Shown: positions 1 to 8,705, counted from the first letter of the stretch. The stretch: 32,783 nucleotides of DNA from Chloroflexales bacterium (GCA_022360155.1 JAKSDJ010000741.1:1-32783); one strand, 5' to 3'. Numbers and translations are program-made. The notes: generated by a model from the sequence alone, not told the origin.

Positions 1-225
1 ATCCTCTTCATTGCCAAAGAGGCTATGCTTACCAAAGCTCATGCCCTCGTCAATAAAGACGAATACGTTCTTTGTTGGCCCTACCAGGCCGAAGATTTGC
101 TGGCGCGCGTACGTGCGCTGCATAACTCGATTCACAATAATACCAACACTGCTGGTATGACCTACAACTCTGCGCTATCCAACAGCGCTAATAGATGGTG
201 TTCGACATCTTCCGCGCTGGATTGA
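1..225 (+). pseudogene. Response-regulator receiver domain, C-terminal fragment (5' cut by window edge)
   Basis: The frame is open from base 1 to the TGA at 223-225. The first 40 or so residues read like the last third of a CheY-type receiver domain: a hydrophobic strand (ILFIA), a spacer, then DEYVLCWPY followed by EDLLARVRAL. In the family this is the strand-5 Lys-Pro-[FY] motif followed by helix 5 (EELLARVRALLRR). Here the conserved Lys is replaced by Trp (CWPY), and after helix 5 the reading becomes low-complexity (NNTNTAG) with no DNA-binding domain. Loss of the Lys and of any output domain suggests a decayed or atypical receiver. The phospho-acceptor Asp would lie outside the window, so activity cannot be judged. 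Confidence 0.45.
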
Positions 226-653
226 TCCGAGCAAGATTCGTGCGCGCAGATCCCAAGCGCGGAAGAAGCTTTCTCTGACCTCTTTATCCTCACTCGATTG
301 AGAACATACGTCGAGGGATTGGTTCACAATCCCCCTAAGCACGCAACACCAGCGCTGCCGCGCCAGTCAAAGAATGCAGCCCGCCCCCTCATAACAAGGC
401 CGTCATACCACATCTGACGAAACGGTTGCTTTGCTGATCATTCCCCGCCGCCATTGGCAGATGATCGCTTCAAGCATACCGTCTCGCTTGTGATGGTTCT
501 GACTCTTATGAATACGTGCAATCTCGTCTGCGCCGCTATCTGCATATCTAAGACAAGTTCTTGGAAACTGTACTGTTTGGCCTCGTCGCCTCGCGCATCA
601 AGGGCGTGTCGTCAAGTTGAAACGGCCTAGGCTGAAACCTTGCCTATGTTGTA
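226..653. other. Gene-poor stretch, no recognisable gene
   Basis: About 430 bases between the receiver fragment and the promoter of the next gene. Short frames exist on both strands but none has a ribosome site, a protein-like composition or a family motif I recognise. It may be decayed coding sequence continuing from the receiver fragment, but I see no proof of that. Confidence 0.4.
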
Positions 654-682
654 TTGACCTGTCCTAGCGCAATCGCTATAAT
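654..682 (+). promoter_or_regulatory. Sigma-70-type promoter (TTGACC-17-TATAAT)
   Basis: TTGACC at 654-659 and a perfect TATAAT at 677-682, separated by exactly 17 bases. Transcription would start near 689, about 7 bases before the ATG at 696, giving a nearly leaderless mRNA. The promoter overlaps the upstream in-frame start at 654, which argues against using that start. Confidence 0.75.
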
Positions 683-695
683 ACAGCCATTGTCT

Positions 696-2651
696 ATGAA
701 GCAACATGATACGACAATCGAACGAAGCTTCCGTTTCTGGTTGCGCACTTGCACCGCATCTGAACGCAAAACGCTGGCTCAGGCGTGGGGGATGTCGCCT
801 TCGATCCAACGTGATGCCGAAGACGCTACCACCCTAGCCAATGTTTTACTGACACCTGATGCGATCAAACAGATGTTAGCAACACTCAATGCACAGGAGT
901 ATGCCGCCTTGGAACGCGTGCTTGCTGAAGGCGGGCAGATTCCGGCAGCAGTTCTTGAGCGCGAGTTTGGCAGCATACGCCACCACGAAGGCTACCCCAA
1001 CCCTCGCGCTTATCTGCTAGCGCTTCAGCAGCTCCCTTCCGCCACCGAGCGCCTCTTCATCCTCGGGTTGATCCAGATTGAAGGCCGAGGGCGGCAACAG
1101 CGATATAGTGTTCCGGTTGATTTAAGCGCACTCTTGCCTGGGGTTACATTGCGTGATTGGACCTTGCACCTCGCCAGCGTCCCCCAACCGCCCGTCGTGG
1201 TTGAAGCCGTTATTCAGGAGCTCGAATACAATATTGTTACTGTCCTTGGCCTGGCTCAGGCAGATGCACTTGTGGTCGTTCCAGAACGCGGCTTGAACAA
1301 AGCCAGTCTGCTGCGCCTGGCCAAACGCTGGGGCATGAGCAAGGACGATCTGCGCGGTATTACCTACGAGCAGCACTGGCGTTATCTGCACTTCTTGCGC
1401 ATTGTCCTGCAGAGTGCGGGCTTGCTCCACGTTACGGCCGACAACCATCTGCGCCCAACGAAGGCGACCATCGACTGGCTCCAGGCGCCGCGCAGCAAAA
1501 GGCTGCACTGGCTCGTCGAAGGATGGGTGACAAGCGATTGGGATGAGCTCAAACGCTTCCTTGGCATATCGATCAAAGGGTTTGCGTTTGACCGCAATCT
1601 GGCTGCGACCCGCCGCGCAATCCTGAAGTTTCTCAGCCAGGCGCCGCCAGATGCCTGGATCGCCTGGGATGATCTGATCGACGAGGTCTATCGGGTCGAT
1701 CCTGATTTTGCGCGCCCCGACGGCCGCTACGACACCTGGCGCTTGGTGGACTATCGCGGTCAGTCGCTCGACGGGTTCGACCACTGGTACGATGTCGAAG
1801 GCGAACTGTTGAAGGCGACGATTGGCGGCAGTCTGCGCTGGCTAGGCATGACCGACTACGGCGGCGTCAAGGATGCCGATGATCATGGTACACCAACTGC
1901 TTTTCGCCTCAATGCGAATGGCGCCGCAGTGCTAGGCCTGACATCTGCTCCTGCTGATGAAGCGTATGATCGACTGGTCATCCAAGGGACGTTTGATCTC
2001 GTCGTCCCGCCGCATGCCACGCCATTCGACCGCTTTCAGTCCGGGCGAGTGGCCGCATGGGTCTCTGGCAGCAGCCACGAAGAGGCTGAGATTTACAAAA
2101 TAACGAAGGTGCAAGTACAAACGGCAGCCGAACACGGGATCGCCGCCGACGCGATTATCGCGTTCCTGGAGCAGTCCAGTGGAACAACCTTGCCGCCCAA
2201 CGTGACCTATAGTTTACGCGAGTGGGTTAGCAAACAAGGCCAACTCGCCGTACGCCAAGGGGTTATACTGCAATCCAATGATCGGCTCCTACTCGAACAA
2301 GTGCGGCGTGATCGACGGGTGCGTACGCCGCCGCTCGAAACACTGGATGCACAGACATGGTTGCTCGGCGAGGGCGATGCAGTAAAACTCATAACCGAGT
2401 TGCGCAAAGCGGGGTACGGTCTAACCGGAGATGTGCATATCGATGATTTGCCGTTCAAAGAGCGCGATCTGACAGTGCTGGCGGCAGCGTTGAAGTTCTA
2501 CGCCTATGCCTGCGCCGAACTTGACATCGAGAGCCAGGCGAGTGCAGCGCTGGGACAACGCATTGCCCGATTGCTGACGCAACGCCAGCGTGACACCGTC
2601 GACCGGATTGCCCATGCGGCGCTTACCGCCCTGCGCCAGAAGGTAAACTAA
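696..2651 (+). CDS. XPB/Ssl2-like helicase-associated domain DNA-binding protein
   Basis: Protein of 651 residues. The central-to-C-terminal part (about residues 426-546) matches the bacterial 'helicase conserved C-terminal domain 3' / XPB-Ssl2 N-terminal-like family: LVIQGTFDLVVPP, then a helical region, a LPPNVTYSLREW segment and a RQGVILQSNDRLLLEQV segment. No Walker A or DEAD-box motor is visible, so it is probably a DNA-binding accessory protein, not a helicase. Two WxMS-type segments (WGMSPS, RWGMSKDDLRG) may be winged-helix recognition parts. The start at 696 is chosen because the strong promoter at 654-682 overlaps the earlier start; there is no SD, as expected for an almost leaderless message. 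recO follows 98 bases later on the same strand. The cellular role is not established. Confidence 0.8.
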   Translation: MKQHDTTIERSFRFWLRTCTASERKTLAQAWGMSPSIQRDAEDATTLANVLLTPDAIKQMLATLNAQEYAALERVLAEGGQIPAAVLEREFGSIRHHEGYPNPRAYLLALQQLPSATERLFILGLIQIEGRGRQQRYSVPVDLSALLPGVTLRDWTLHLASVPQPPVVVEAVIQELEYNIVTVLGLAQADALVVVPERGLNKASLLRLAKRWGMSKDDLRGITYEQHWRYLHFLRIVLQSAGLLHVTADNHLRPTKATIDWLQAPRSKRLHWLVEGWVTSDWDELKRFLGISIKGFAFDRNLAATRRAILKFLSQAPPDAWIAWDDLIDEVYRVDPDFARPDGRYDTWRLVDYRGQSLDGFDHWYDVEGELLKATIGGSLRWLGMTDYGGVKDADDHGTPTAFRLNANGAAVLGLTSAPADEAYDRLVIQGTFDLVVPPHATPFDRFQSGRVAAWVSGSSHEEAEIYKITKVQVQTAAEHGIAADAIIAFLEQSSGTTLPPNVTYSLREWVSKQGQLAVRQGVILQSNDRLLLEQVRRDRRVRTPPLETLDAQTWLLGEGDAVKLITELRKAGYGLTGDVHIDDLPFKERDLTVLAAALKFYAYACAELDIESQASAALGQRIARLLTQRQRDTVDRIAHAALTALRQKVN

Positions 2652-2658
2652 AGCATCG

Positions 2659-2676
2659 AGACCAACTGGCTGGTCT
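2659..2676 (+). terminator. Weak stem-loop after the helicase-domain gene
   Basis: AGACCA (2659-2664) pairs perfectly with TGGTCT (2671-2676) across a six-base loop, eight bases after the stop codon. There is no proper U-run, so it may be only an mRNA 3' stem or a partial attenuator before recO. Confidence 0.25.
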
Positions 2677-2701
2677 TGGATACTCGTTTCTCGAACATGA
2701 A

Positions 2702-2787
2702 AGTGTATGGCTGAACGACTATATCGAACCGAATCGATTGTGCTAGTGTATGGCTGAACGACTATATCGAACCGAATCGATTGTGCT
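2702..2787 (+). repeat. Exact 43-bp tandem duplication over the recO start
   Basis: Bases 2702-2744 are repeated exactly at 2745-2787, head to tail. Each copy holds the first 12 codons and part of the thirteenth of recO with its ATG (2707 and 2750). Since 43 is not a multiple of three, the first ATG runs out of frame: it reads 16 codons (the recO N-terminus followed by LVYG) and stops at TGA 2755-2757, just inside the second copy. The functional recO start is therefore the second ATG. Confidence 0.95.
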
Positions 2788-3499
2788 GCGGCGGAGCGAC
2801 TTTAGCGAGTCCGACCGTCTGATCTTGCTGGCAACGCCGCTGGGCAAACGGCGGGTCGTTGCGAAAGGCGTGCGCAAAACCATGAGCCGTCTCGCAGGAC
2901 ATGTCGAGTTGTTCACCCATAACACCATGTTGCTCGCGCTCGGTCGCAATCTGGATATTATCACTCAGAGTCAGACGATCCACGGGTTCAGCTCGCTCCG
3001 CTCCGACTTGGCGCGTATAAGCTGCGCCTACTATGTAGCCGACGTGTATGACCAGTTCACCCAGGAAGAAGAAGAGAATCGTCCGCTATTCGAATTGCTC
3101 GTGCAGGTTTTCGATGGCTTGAACACCAGGAATAATACCGATCTCGCGCTGCGTTGGTATGAGCTACACATACTTCACCAAACAGGGTATCGTCCGCAGT
3201 TGCACTACTGCGCCGTATGCCAGGAAGCGCTGACCGAAGAAGCGAATCGCTTCAGCCCCACAATAGGCGGAGTATTATGCCCGCGTGATGCACAAGCCGA
3301 CCGCACGGCCTTGCCAATGGGAAATGCATGCTTTCGGCTGCTCCGTTATTTGCAGAGCCAGCCGCTTGAAATTGTCGACACGATGACGATCTCGGCAACG
3401 GTGCGCGCTGAAGCCGAGCGCTTGTTGCGGACCTATGTCCGGTATATCATCGAGCGCGATCTTAAATCGGTGACGTTCCTGAACTCACTCCGAACGTAA
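2750..3499 (+). CDS. recO: DNA repair protein RecO
   Basis: Protein of 249 residues, the normal length for RecO, which loads RecA with RecR in RecF-pathway recombinational repair and anneals SSB-coated DNA. The N-terminal OB-fold signature is clear (residues 1-80: ESIVLRRSDFSESDRL, then RRVVAKGVRKTMSR), followed by the helical domain. The zinc-finger region has Cys154, Cys157 and Cys177; the usual fourth Cys position (180) is Asp, so zinc may be absent or bound differently. The start lies in the second copy of the 43-bp duplication; its former upstream signals now precede the first copy, so initiation may depend on coupling to the 16-codon decoy frame, whose TGA sits just after this ATG. No SD is visible immediately upstream. 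Confidence 0.9.
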   Translation: MAERLYRTESIVLRRSDFSESDRLILLATPLGKRRVVAKGVRKTMSRLAGHVELFTHNTMLLALGRNLDIITQSQTIHGFSSLRSDLARISCAYYVADVYDQFTQEEEENRPLFELLVQVFDGLNTRNNTDLALRWYELHILHQTGYRPQLHYCAVCQEALTEEANRFSPTIGGVLCPRDAQADRTALPMGNACFRLLRYLQSQPLEIVDTMTISATVRAEAERLLRTYVRYIIERDLKSVTFLNSLRT

Positions 3500-3599
3500 C
3501 GATGAGCATCCATGGTACGTTATGTGTAATACAATAGACATTTGATAATCGCAGCATGCCTGCCCGGCAAAGTATAACGAGCTATGAAGGAGTTGCGCC

Positions 3600-4295
3600 A
3601 TGGCCTATATCGACGAGCTACTTGGGCGCGGCGAACAGATTCTCTATGTTGCACGACAGCACGTTTTTGTGTTAGTGAGTCATATTCTCACCGAGTTAAC
3701 ACTGATCGCAGTGCTGGTAGCTGCTGGTGTCGCTTCGGACATCGCGTTTCGCACCAACACAACAATCCTGTTCGGCGCTATGACAGCCAGTTCATTCATT
3801 CTACTCATCTGTGCAGTGATCAGCGTGATCGTGTTGATCAGCGGGTTTCTCGACTTTCTGCGCTGGAACACCGAACAATATATCATCACCGACCGGCGCG
3901 TCCTCCAGATCCGCGGCGTTCTGAACAAGTCGGTGATCGACTCATCACTCGAGAAGATCAACGACGTCGGGCTGCGCCAAAGCATCCTTGGGCGGATGTT
4001 CAACTTTGGCACCATCGAGATCTTGACTGCTTCCGGGGACGAAGGCGTCAATGTGATGGACCGCATCACCGCGCCTTTGGAATTCAAGCGCGCAATGCTG
4101 GAAGCCAAACACAATTATGATCGAGGTTATGGTTATTTGCCATCACAAACCGCCTATGAGTCAACCGAATACGCCAACTCCGCCCACGGCGACATTCAGC
4201 GCACCCTCGAAGAACTTGCCGCACTGCGCGACCGCGGGATTCTTTCTACCGACGAGTTCGAGGCGAAGAAGCGTGAAATATTGAGTCGAATATAG
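3600..4295 (+). CDS. Membrane protein with bacterial PH-like (YdbS-type) domain and C-terminal SHOCT motif
   Basis: Protein of 231 residues. Two hydrophobic helices (about 28-48 and 60-86) are followed by a bPH2/DUF304 domain (about 88-170) with the hallmark YIITDRRVLQIRGVLNK and a following LEKINDV..RQSILGR segment. Residues 197-230 form a SHOCT motif (LEELAALRDRGILSTDEFE), a short oligomerisation or peptide-binding helix pair often at protein ends. The domain sits on the cytosolic membrane face; its ligand is not known for this family. AAGGAG at 3587-3592, eight bases before the ATG, supports this start. It stands 100 bases after recO and 84 before the phosphorylase, probably without functional linkage. 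Confidence 0.8.
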   Translation: MAYIDELLGRGEQILYVARQHVFVLVSHILTELTLIAVLVAAGVASDIAFRTNTTILFGAMTASSFILLICAVISVIVLISGFLDFLRWNTEQYIITDRRVLQIRGVLNKSVIDSSLEKINDVGLRQSILGRMFNFGTIEILTASGDEGVNVMDRITAPLEFKRAMLEAKHNYDRGYGYLPSQTAYESTEYANSAHGDIQRTLEELAALRDRGILSTDEFEAKKREILSRI

Positions 4296-4379
4296 AGTAC
4301 AATGAAGTGAGGATAGTACTAATTTTCATCGTTTCCGCAATCGCTCTGAGTCGCTTGCGTTGTATGTTGTTGTAATGCT

Positions 4380-5210
4380 ATGTATGAACAGATAGAAGCC
4401 GCTCGTGCGATCATTGCCGCTCGTACGAGCCTGACACCGTGTGTCGGCCTCATCCTTGGTTCGGGATTGAGTGCTCTGGCTGATGACTTGCAAGAACCCA
4501 CGATCATCCCCTACGCTGAAATCCCTCATTTCTTCACTCCAACTATCCCAGGACATCGCGGTGAATTGGCCATTGGCCGACTCGGCGGTCAGCCGGTAGC
4601 AGTACTGCGTGGTCGCTTCCATTTCTATGAAGGCTATAGCATGCAGCAAATCACCTTTCCAGTGCGTGTGCTGCGCGCCATTGGTTGTATCGCGCTCATC
4701 GTCACCAACGCGGCGGGCGGGATGAATCCCGATTGGCAGGTCGGCGACATCATGCGTATTGCCGACCAGATTTTTCTGCCAGGGATGGCCGGCCATCACC
4801 CGCTGCGCGGTGAACACGACGAGCGCTTTGGTCCACGGTTTCCGGCAATGGTTGGCGCTTTTGACAATGACCTGACACCCATCGCCCACGCTGTCGCCTC
4901 AGCGCAGGGTCTAACGCTGCGTGAAGGCGTTTACATTATGTTGAGCGGACCGCATTTCGAGAGCGCTGCTGAGTTGCGTATGCTTCGCTCGTGGGGGGGT
5001 GACGCCGTGGGGATGTCCACCGCGCCGGAAATCATTGTCGCGGTGCAAAGCGGGATGCAAACGTTGGGCTTCTCCCTCATTACCAACCTGGCCCTGCCCG
5101 ACGGCTCACCGGCCAACCATGCCGAAGTGCTCGCCGCCGGAGAAGCGGCTAAACCCAAATTCGCTGCGCTGATCCGGGGAATTCTGGAAAAGATGAACAC
5201 GGAGGGATAG
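4380..5210 (+). CDS. Purine nucleoside phosphorylase (trimeric type)
   Basis: Protein of 276 residues in the trimeric PNP/MTAP family, which splits inosine or guanosine with phosphate into base and (deoxy)ribose 1-phosphate for purine salvage. Visible motifs: GSGLS (27-31, phosphate site), PGHRG with His59, RGRFHFYEG (78-86, phosphate and ribose contacts), TNAAGGM (109-115), GPHFESAAE with Glu194 at the purine-binding position, VGMSTAPE around Met212, and Asn236 in ITNLALP at the base-recognising Asn position. Asn there favours 6-oxopurines over adenosine. No SD precedes the ATG, and the start is the only good one near the conserved N-terminus. The dual-protease gene begins 46 bases after the stop. 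Usual symbols would be punA or deoD; I leave the symbol open. Confidence 0.9.
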   Translation: MYEQIEAARAIIAARTSLTPCVGLILGSGLSALADDLQEPTIIPYAEIPHFFTPTIPGHRGELAIGRLGGQPVAVLRGRFHFYEGYSMQQITFPVRVLRAIGCIALIVTNAAGGMNPDWQVGDIMRIADQIFLPGMAGHHPLRGEHDERFGPRFPAMVGAFDNDLTPIAHAVASAQGLTLREGVYIMLSGPHFESAAELRMLRSWGGDAVGMSTAPEIIVAVQSGMQTLGFSLITNLALPDGSPANHAEVLAAGEAAKPKFAALIRGILEKMNTEG

Positions 5211-5256
5211 ACCCGGCGACAGTACGCCTAGTTCACCCTTCCACACCTGTACTCCT

Positions 5257-8148
5257 ATGCCTGAACTAACACTGCTCGAAACCATCGCTGAGTTTGACGA
5301 GGCGACGCGAAAAACGCTTGCCGAGTATTGGATCGCCAGCGCTGAAGAGTTTGTCACGGTTGCGCGTTCCAGCAACCGTCAGTTTGGCAATGGCCTAACA
5401 GCTTTAGGTAAGATCCTGAACCTAGAACCCAATCAGGTTGAGGCATTGCTCCAGGCTGCCGATCGGGTCATACCGCCGCATTTTTCCTTTGCCATTGAAG
5501 CTGAATTGGAAGTTGGCACGGGCGCGATCTTCGAAGGCATGGAGATTGTCGAACCGGTCTCCTTTGATGTGCCAACCGAAGCGTTACCGCCCGAGATCTG
5601 GTTGGGCACCGACCTGCCGCCGCCGCACCACCAGGGCAAGCGCAACACCTGTGTCGCCTTCGCGGTCATCGCGATGTATCAACACGCCAGCGGCGACACC
5701 ACCGACCTTTCCGAACAATTCCTCTATTGGGCTTGTAAAGAACGCGACGGCATTCGCGGCGATGTGGGCACGCTTCCTGACCTAGCGCTACGTTTGCTTG
5801 CTGAAACGGGCGTCTGCGTCGAATCGACCTGGCCCTATCATCCTGATTTGAACCCAAGCAATGCCGGACAGGGGCCGCCACCTGCCGGTGCAGAAGAAGA
5901 GGCGCAGCAACGGCGTATCACCGGCTTCAGTGTGTTACCCGCGAAGGAAGTGCGTGCGCTGCAGGCTGCGCTGGCGCAGGGCCAAACCGTGTTGTTTGGC
6001 CTGCCAATCGATGAGCATTGGACCAACACCTACCAGGCGCGTACATTGGGGCGAGTACGCAAGCCGCTGCCCGGTGAGGGAAATATGGGCGGGCATGCGA
6101 TGTGCGCCGTAGGCTATCGCGATGATGCAAGCGTTCCAGGGGGCGGGTATTTCATTGTGCGCAATAGCTGGGGCTCGGATTGGGGCAAGGAAAACCCGGA
6201 TGGGCCGGGTTACGCCCATGTCCCCTACCGGTTGGTCTTCGAGAGCAATTTAGTCGCCCTGGTCATCGATGGGATTGTGCAAAGCGACCAGCCAGCGCTT
6301 GGCGACACAAAGCAAGCCAGTAGTGCAAAACCAACTGTGGGTGAATCATCTACGGCAGAGACTGAGCAGACCGCCGCGTTCGATCCTCAAAGTGGAATAG
6401 ATGTCCAGGCGATCTATGCTGAAGCGCTGGTGATCCAGCAACGACTCAACGTTTTAGTGGAGCAACTGGCGGTCTTAGCTCAACGCCAGCCGCCGCCAGC
6501 CGATCCCAGTACACAACCTCAAGGCGTTCCTGAGAGCGCGTCCACTGATGGCGCCACATCCTATGCCGCTGGCGCGTCGCCCCCATCGGGATCACTCATC
6601 CTGATTGCCGAGCATGATTCGAGCCAGCGCGTTGATCTGCCGCCCAACGGCATTAACGGCATCACCGGCCAACCGCTCGTCGCGATCGATGCCGCCGCTG
6701 CTGAACACTTGGCGCACCAGACTCCCGATCCGCCTGAGCTACAACGCCTGCATCAGGCCAAGCAGAATCAAGGCAAGGATCATCTTGGTGTGGTTGCCGG
6801 CTTCGATGTAGACAGCATCGAGGATTGCCGCTGGGCAGTCGTGGTCAACGCCAATGACGATACAGCCATTTTGAAGGCAATAACCCCGCTCATCCAGCAT
6901 CGCAGCGCCCAGCAAGGCATTACCTTGCCGCCACTGGAGTTCCGCGACGGTGAGCGCTGCGGCGAGTGGCTACAACGTATTGCACCCGACACACACCTGC
7001 CCTGGCAGCAGCGCCCGCCGGTGTTGCTCTACCAGCCCGGCGAGGACTGGCTGGCCCGCCACAATGTCTCACAAGGGCCGGTAGACCCGTCGCGCGGCGT
7101 GCCGTTCTACCTGATGCTACTGGGGCGGCCTGGGCCGCTGACCAAGGGCGATACCGCTTTTATCCCTTTTAGCTTTCAGTACCAACTCGACATGTTCTGG
7201 GGCGTCGGGCGGCTGTGCTTCAACGATATGTCAGGTCAGCACAACTTGGCAGCATATGAAGCCTATGCCGAGCAAGTCGCGGCCTTCGAGCAAGCCGCCC
7301 CCATGTTACGCAAGCACGTAGTCTATTTTGGCGCCCAACATGACCTGGATCGCGCCACAGCGCTCAGCGCGCAGGAGCTGGTGACGCCGCTAGCGCAGGG
7401 CGTCGCCGGCCAAAAGCCCGTCGCAGAGCGATTTGGCTACACCCAACAACTCTTCTTGGCTAGCGACGCGACACGCGCGAATTTGGAGCAGATTCTGCGG
7501 GGCGGCGATGCAGAACGAGCGCCGGCCCTCCTCTTCACGGCAACCCACGGAATCGGCCTCCCCCCCGACGACCCGCGGTTGCTGGCGCAGCAGGGTGCGC
7601 TCGTCTGTCAGGATTGGACCGGTTTTGGCAGCATTAAACGCGAACACTGGTTCGCTGCTGAAGATGTGCCGGCGCAGGCGCGCGTTCTGGGCCTAATTGC
7701 CGTTTGTTTCGCGTGTTACGGTGCGGGTTGCCCACACGACGATCAGTTTCTCTTTGAGCACAATAAAGCCCGCCCCATTATCGCCCCTTACCCCTTCATC
7801 GCCCAACTGCCGCAACAACTGCTGGCCCGCGGGGCGCTGGCCGTGCTGGGTCATATTGATCGAGCCTGGAACTACTCCTTTAACACACCCAACACACCAG
7901 CCCAATCACAAGCGTTCGCGGATGTGATTGGGCGGATCCTCACTGGCAAGCGTTTGGGGTTCGCCACCGACCAGTTCAATATGCGTCAAGGAGCGCTCGC
8001 CACACTGCTGGCTGATACCCTGGAGAGTGTTGAATTCGGTAAGCGGGGGGCGCCATCAACCCTTGGCCCCATCTGGATTGCGCGGAATGATGCACGTAAC
8101 TATGCATTGCTTGGCGATCCTGCTGTTCGCCTTCCCTTTAACAGCTAA
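5257..8148 (+). CDS. Dual cysteine protease: papain-like (C1) domain fused to caspase/CHAT-like (clan CD) domain
   Basis: Protein of 963 residues without signal peptide or membrane helix, so probably cytosolic. Residues 1-72 are a small helical domain resembling a helix-hairpin-helix/SAM-like module. Residues 108-340 are a papain-fold peptidase: Cys132 in RNTCVAF, His280 in GGHAMCAVGY and Asn303 in RNSWGSDWG form the triad. Residues 341-445 are a Pro/Ala/Gln-rich linker with one amphipathic helix (about 381-410). After a domain of unclear fold (446-690), residues 750-963 resemble CHAT/gingipain clan CD peptidases: TATHG with His764, a hydrophobic strand ending FACYG with Cys820, RGALAVLGHIDRAW, and C-terminal YALLGDPAVRLP. 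Both catalytic sets look intact. It follows the phosphorylase by 46 bases with no SD. A regulated proteolysis, cell-death or defence role is inference from CHAT and caspase homologues. Domain boundaries are by eye. Confidence 0.8.
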   Translation: MPELTLLETIAEFDEATRKTLAEYWIASAEEFVTVARSSNRQFGNGLTALGKILNLEPNQVEALLQAADRVIPPHFSFAIEAELEVGTGAIFEGMEIVEPVSFDVPTEALPPEIWLGTDLPPPHHQGKRNTCVAFAVIAMYQHASGDTTDLSEQFLYWACKERDGIRGDVGTLPDLALRLLAETGVCVESTWPYHPDLNPSNAGQGPPPAGAEEEAQQRRITGFSVLPAKEVRALQAALAQGQTVLFGLPIDEHWTNTYQARTLGRVRKPLPGEGNMGGHAMCAVGYRDDASVPGGGYFIVRNSWGSDWGKENPDGPGYAHVPYRLVFESNLVALVIDGIVQSDQPALGDTKQASSAKPTVGESSTAETEQTAAFDPQSGIDVQAIYAEALVIQQRLNVLVEQLAVLAQRQPPPADPSTQPQGVPESASTDGATSYAAGASPPSGSLILIAEHDSSQRVDLPPNGINGITGQPLVAIDAAAAEHLAHQTPDPPELQRLHQAKQNQGKDHLGVVAGFDVDSIEDCRWAVVVNANDDTAILKAITPLIQHRSAQQGITLPPLEFRDGERCGEWLQRIAPDTHLPWQQRPPVLLYQPGEDWLARHNVSQGPVDPSRGVPFYLMLLGRPGPLTKGDTAFIPFSFQYQLDMFWGVGRLCFNDMSGQHNLAAYEAYAEQVAAFEQAAPMLRKHVVYFGAQHDLDRATALSAQELVTPLAQGVAGQKPVAERFGYTQQLFLASDATRANLEQILRGGDAERAPALLFTATHGIGLPPDDPRLLAQQGALVCQDWTGFGSIKREHWFAAEDVPAQARVLGLIAVCFACYGAGCPHDDQFLFEHNKARPIIAPYPFIAQLPQQLLARGALAVLGHIDRAWNYSFNTPNTPAQSQAFADVIGRILTGKRLGFATDQFNMRQGALATLLADTLESVEFGKRGAPSTLGPIWIARNDARNYALLGDPAVRLPFNS

Positions 8149-8365
8149 CCTTAAAAAGACAATGACACGCTGCAGTCACTAGATGCAGCAGCCGCGCTAG
8201 AACCACGCGCCCTCGCTCCGTGATAGGTCGCAGCTCAGCTAGCAGCAGCTCAAAAGGTAGCAGCCGTACGGAAGACGCGGCGTTAGAGATATGGCGGCTG
8301 TTTCCCGCTAGGCTCAACGGGAACAGAGACGAAGTTTTTACAAGCGAGGTAAATCGGCGCAATGG

Positions 8366-8412
8366 TATGATCAAAGATCATAATTTGTATCTTAAATATA
8401 TATTTGTATTAT
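8366..8412 (+). promoter_or_regulatory. Inverted-repeat operator candidate next to promoter-like hexamers
   Basis: TATGATC-AAA-GATCATA (8366-8382) is a perfect 7-bp inverted repeat with a 3-base centre. Three bases further, TTGTAT (8385-8390) and TATTAT (8407-8412) lie 16 bases apart, like a sigma-70 promoter. The dyad would be placed for an activator or a repressor of the downstream sulfide genes; the regulator is unknown. Confidence 0.4.
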
Positions 8413-8531
8413 AGTACAGTCCCTGCTATGATAGAGCCATCTCAAAAATGGTTTGAAATGGGGCTTGCGTGAAAGTCTGGGGCCGCCTGCTTCCAGGACT
8501 ATTCCTTGTTGCGCGGTGTGTGTGCTCGAAT

Positions 8532-8588
8532 GCCCCAATAAGAACGACGGGGCCTGGTCTTGGCCATATGTGGTAAACGAGACGCCCC
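8532..8588 (+). promoter_or_regulatory. Mutually exclusive GC stems in the SQR leader
   Basis: GGGGC (8549-8553) can pair with GCCCC upstream (8532-8536) or with GCCCC downstream (8584-8588). Such competing stems can form an attenuator-like switch in the transcript, but five-base arms are short and no ligand-binding fold is recognisable. Confidence 0.25.
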
Positions 8589-8705
8589 AACCCTAGCATT
8601 GCACAAGCAGCTATTCGTTACTCTACGCTCATCCCAGTATCGCTTACCGAGCGACATGCCTCCATCGAACTAATGAGCGACTATAGCTGCAAACAACTAC
8701 GACAA

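Noticed and set aside
226-653. Possible decayed peptidase or transposase in the left gap
   Set aside because: Short peptide stretches looked suggestive but no motif could be defended.
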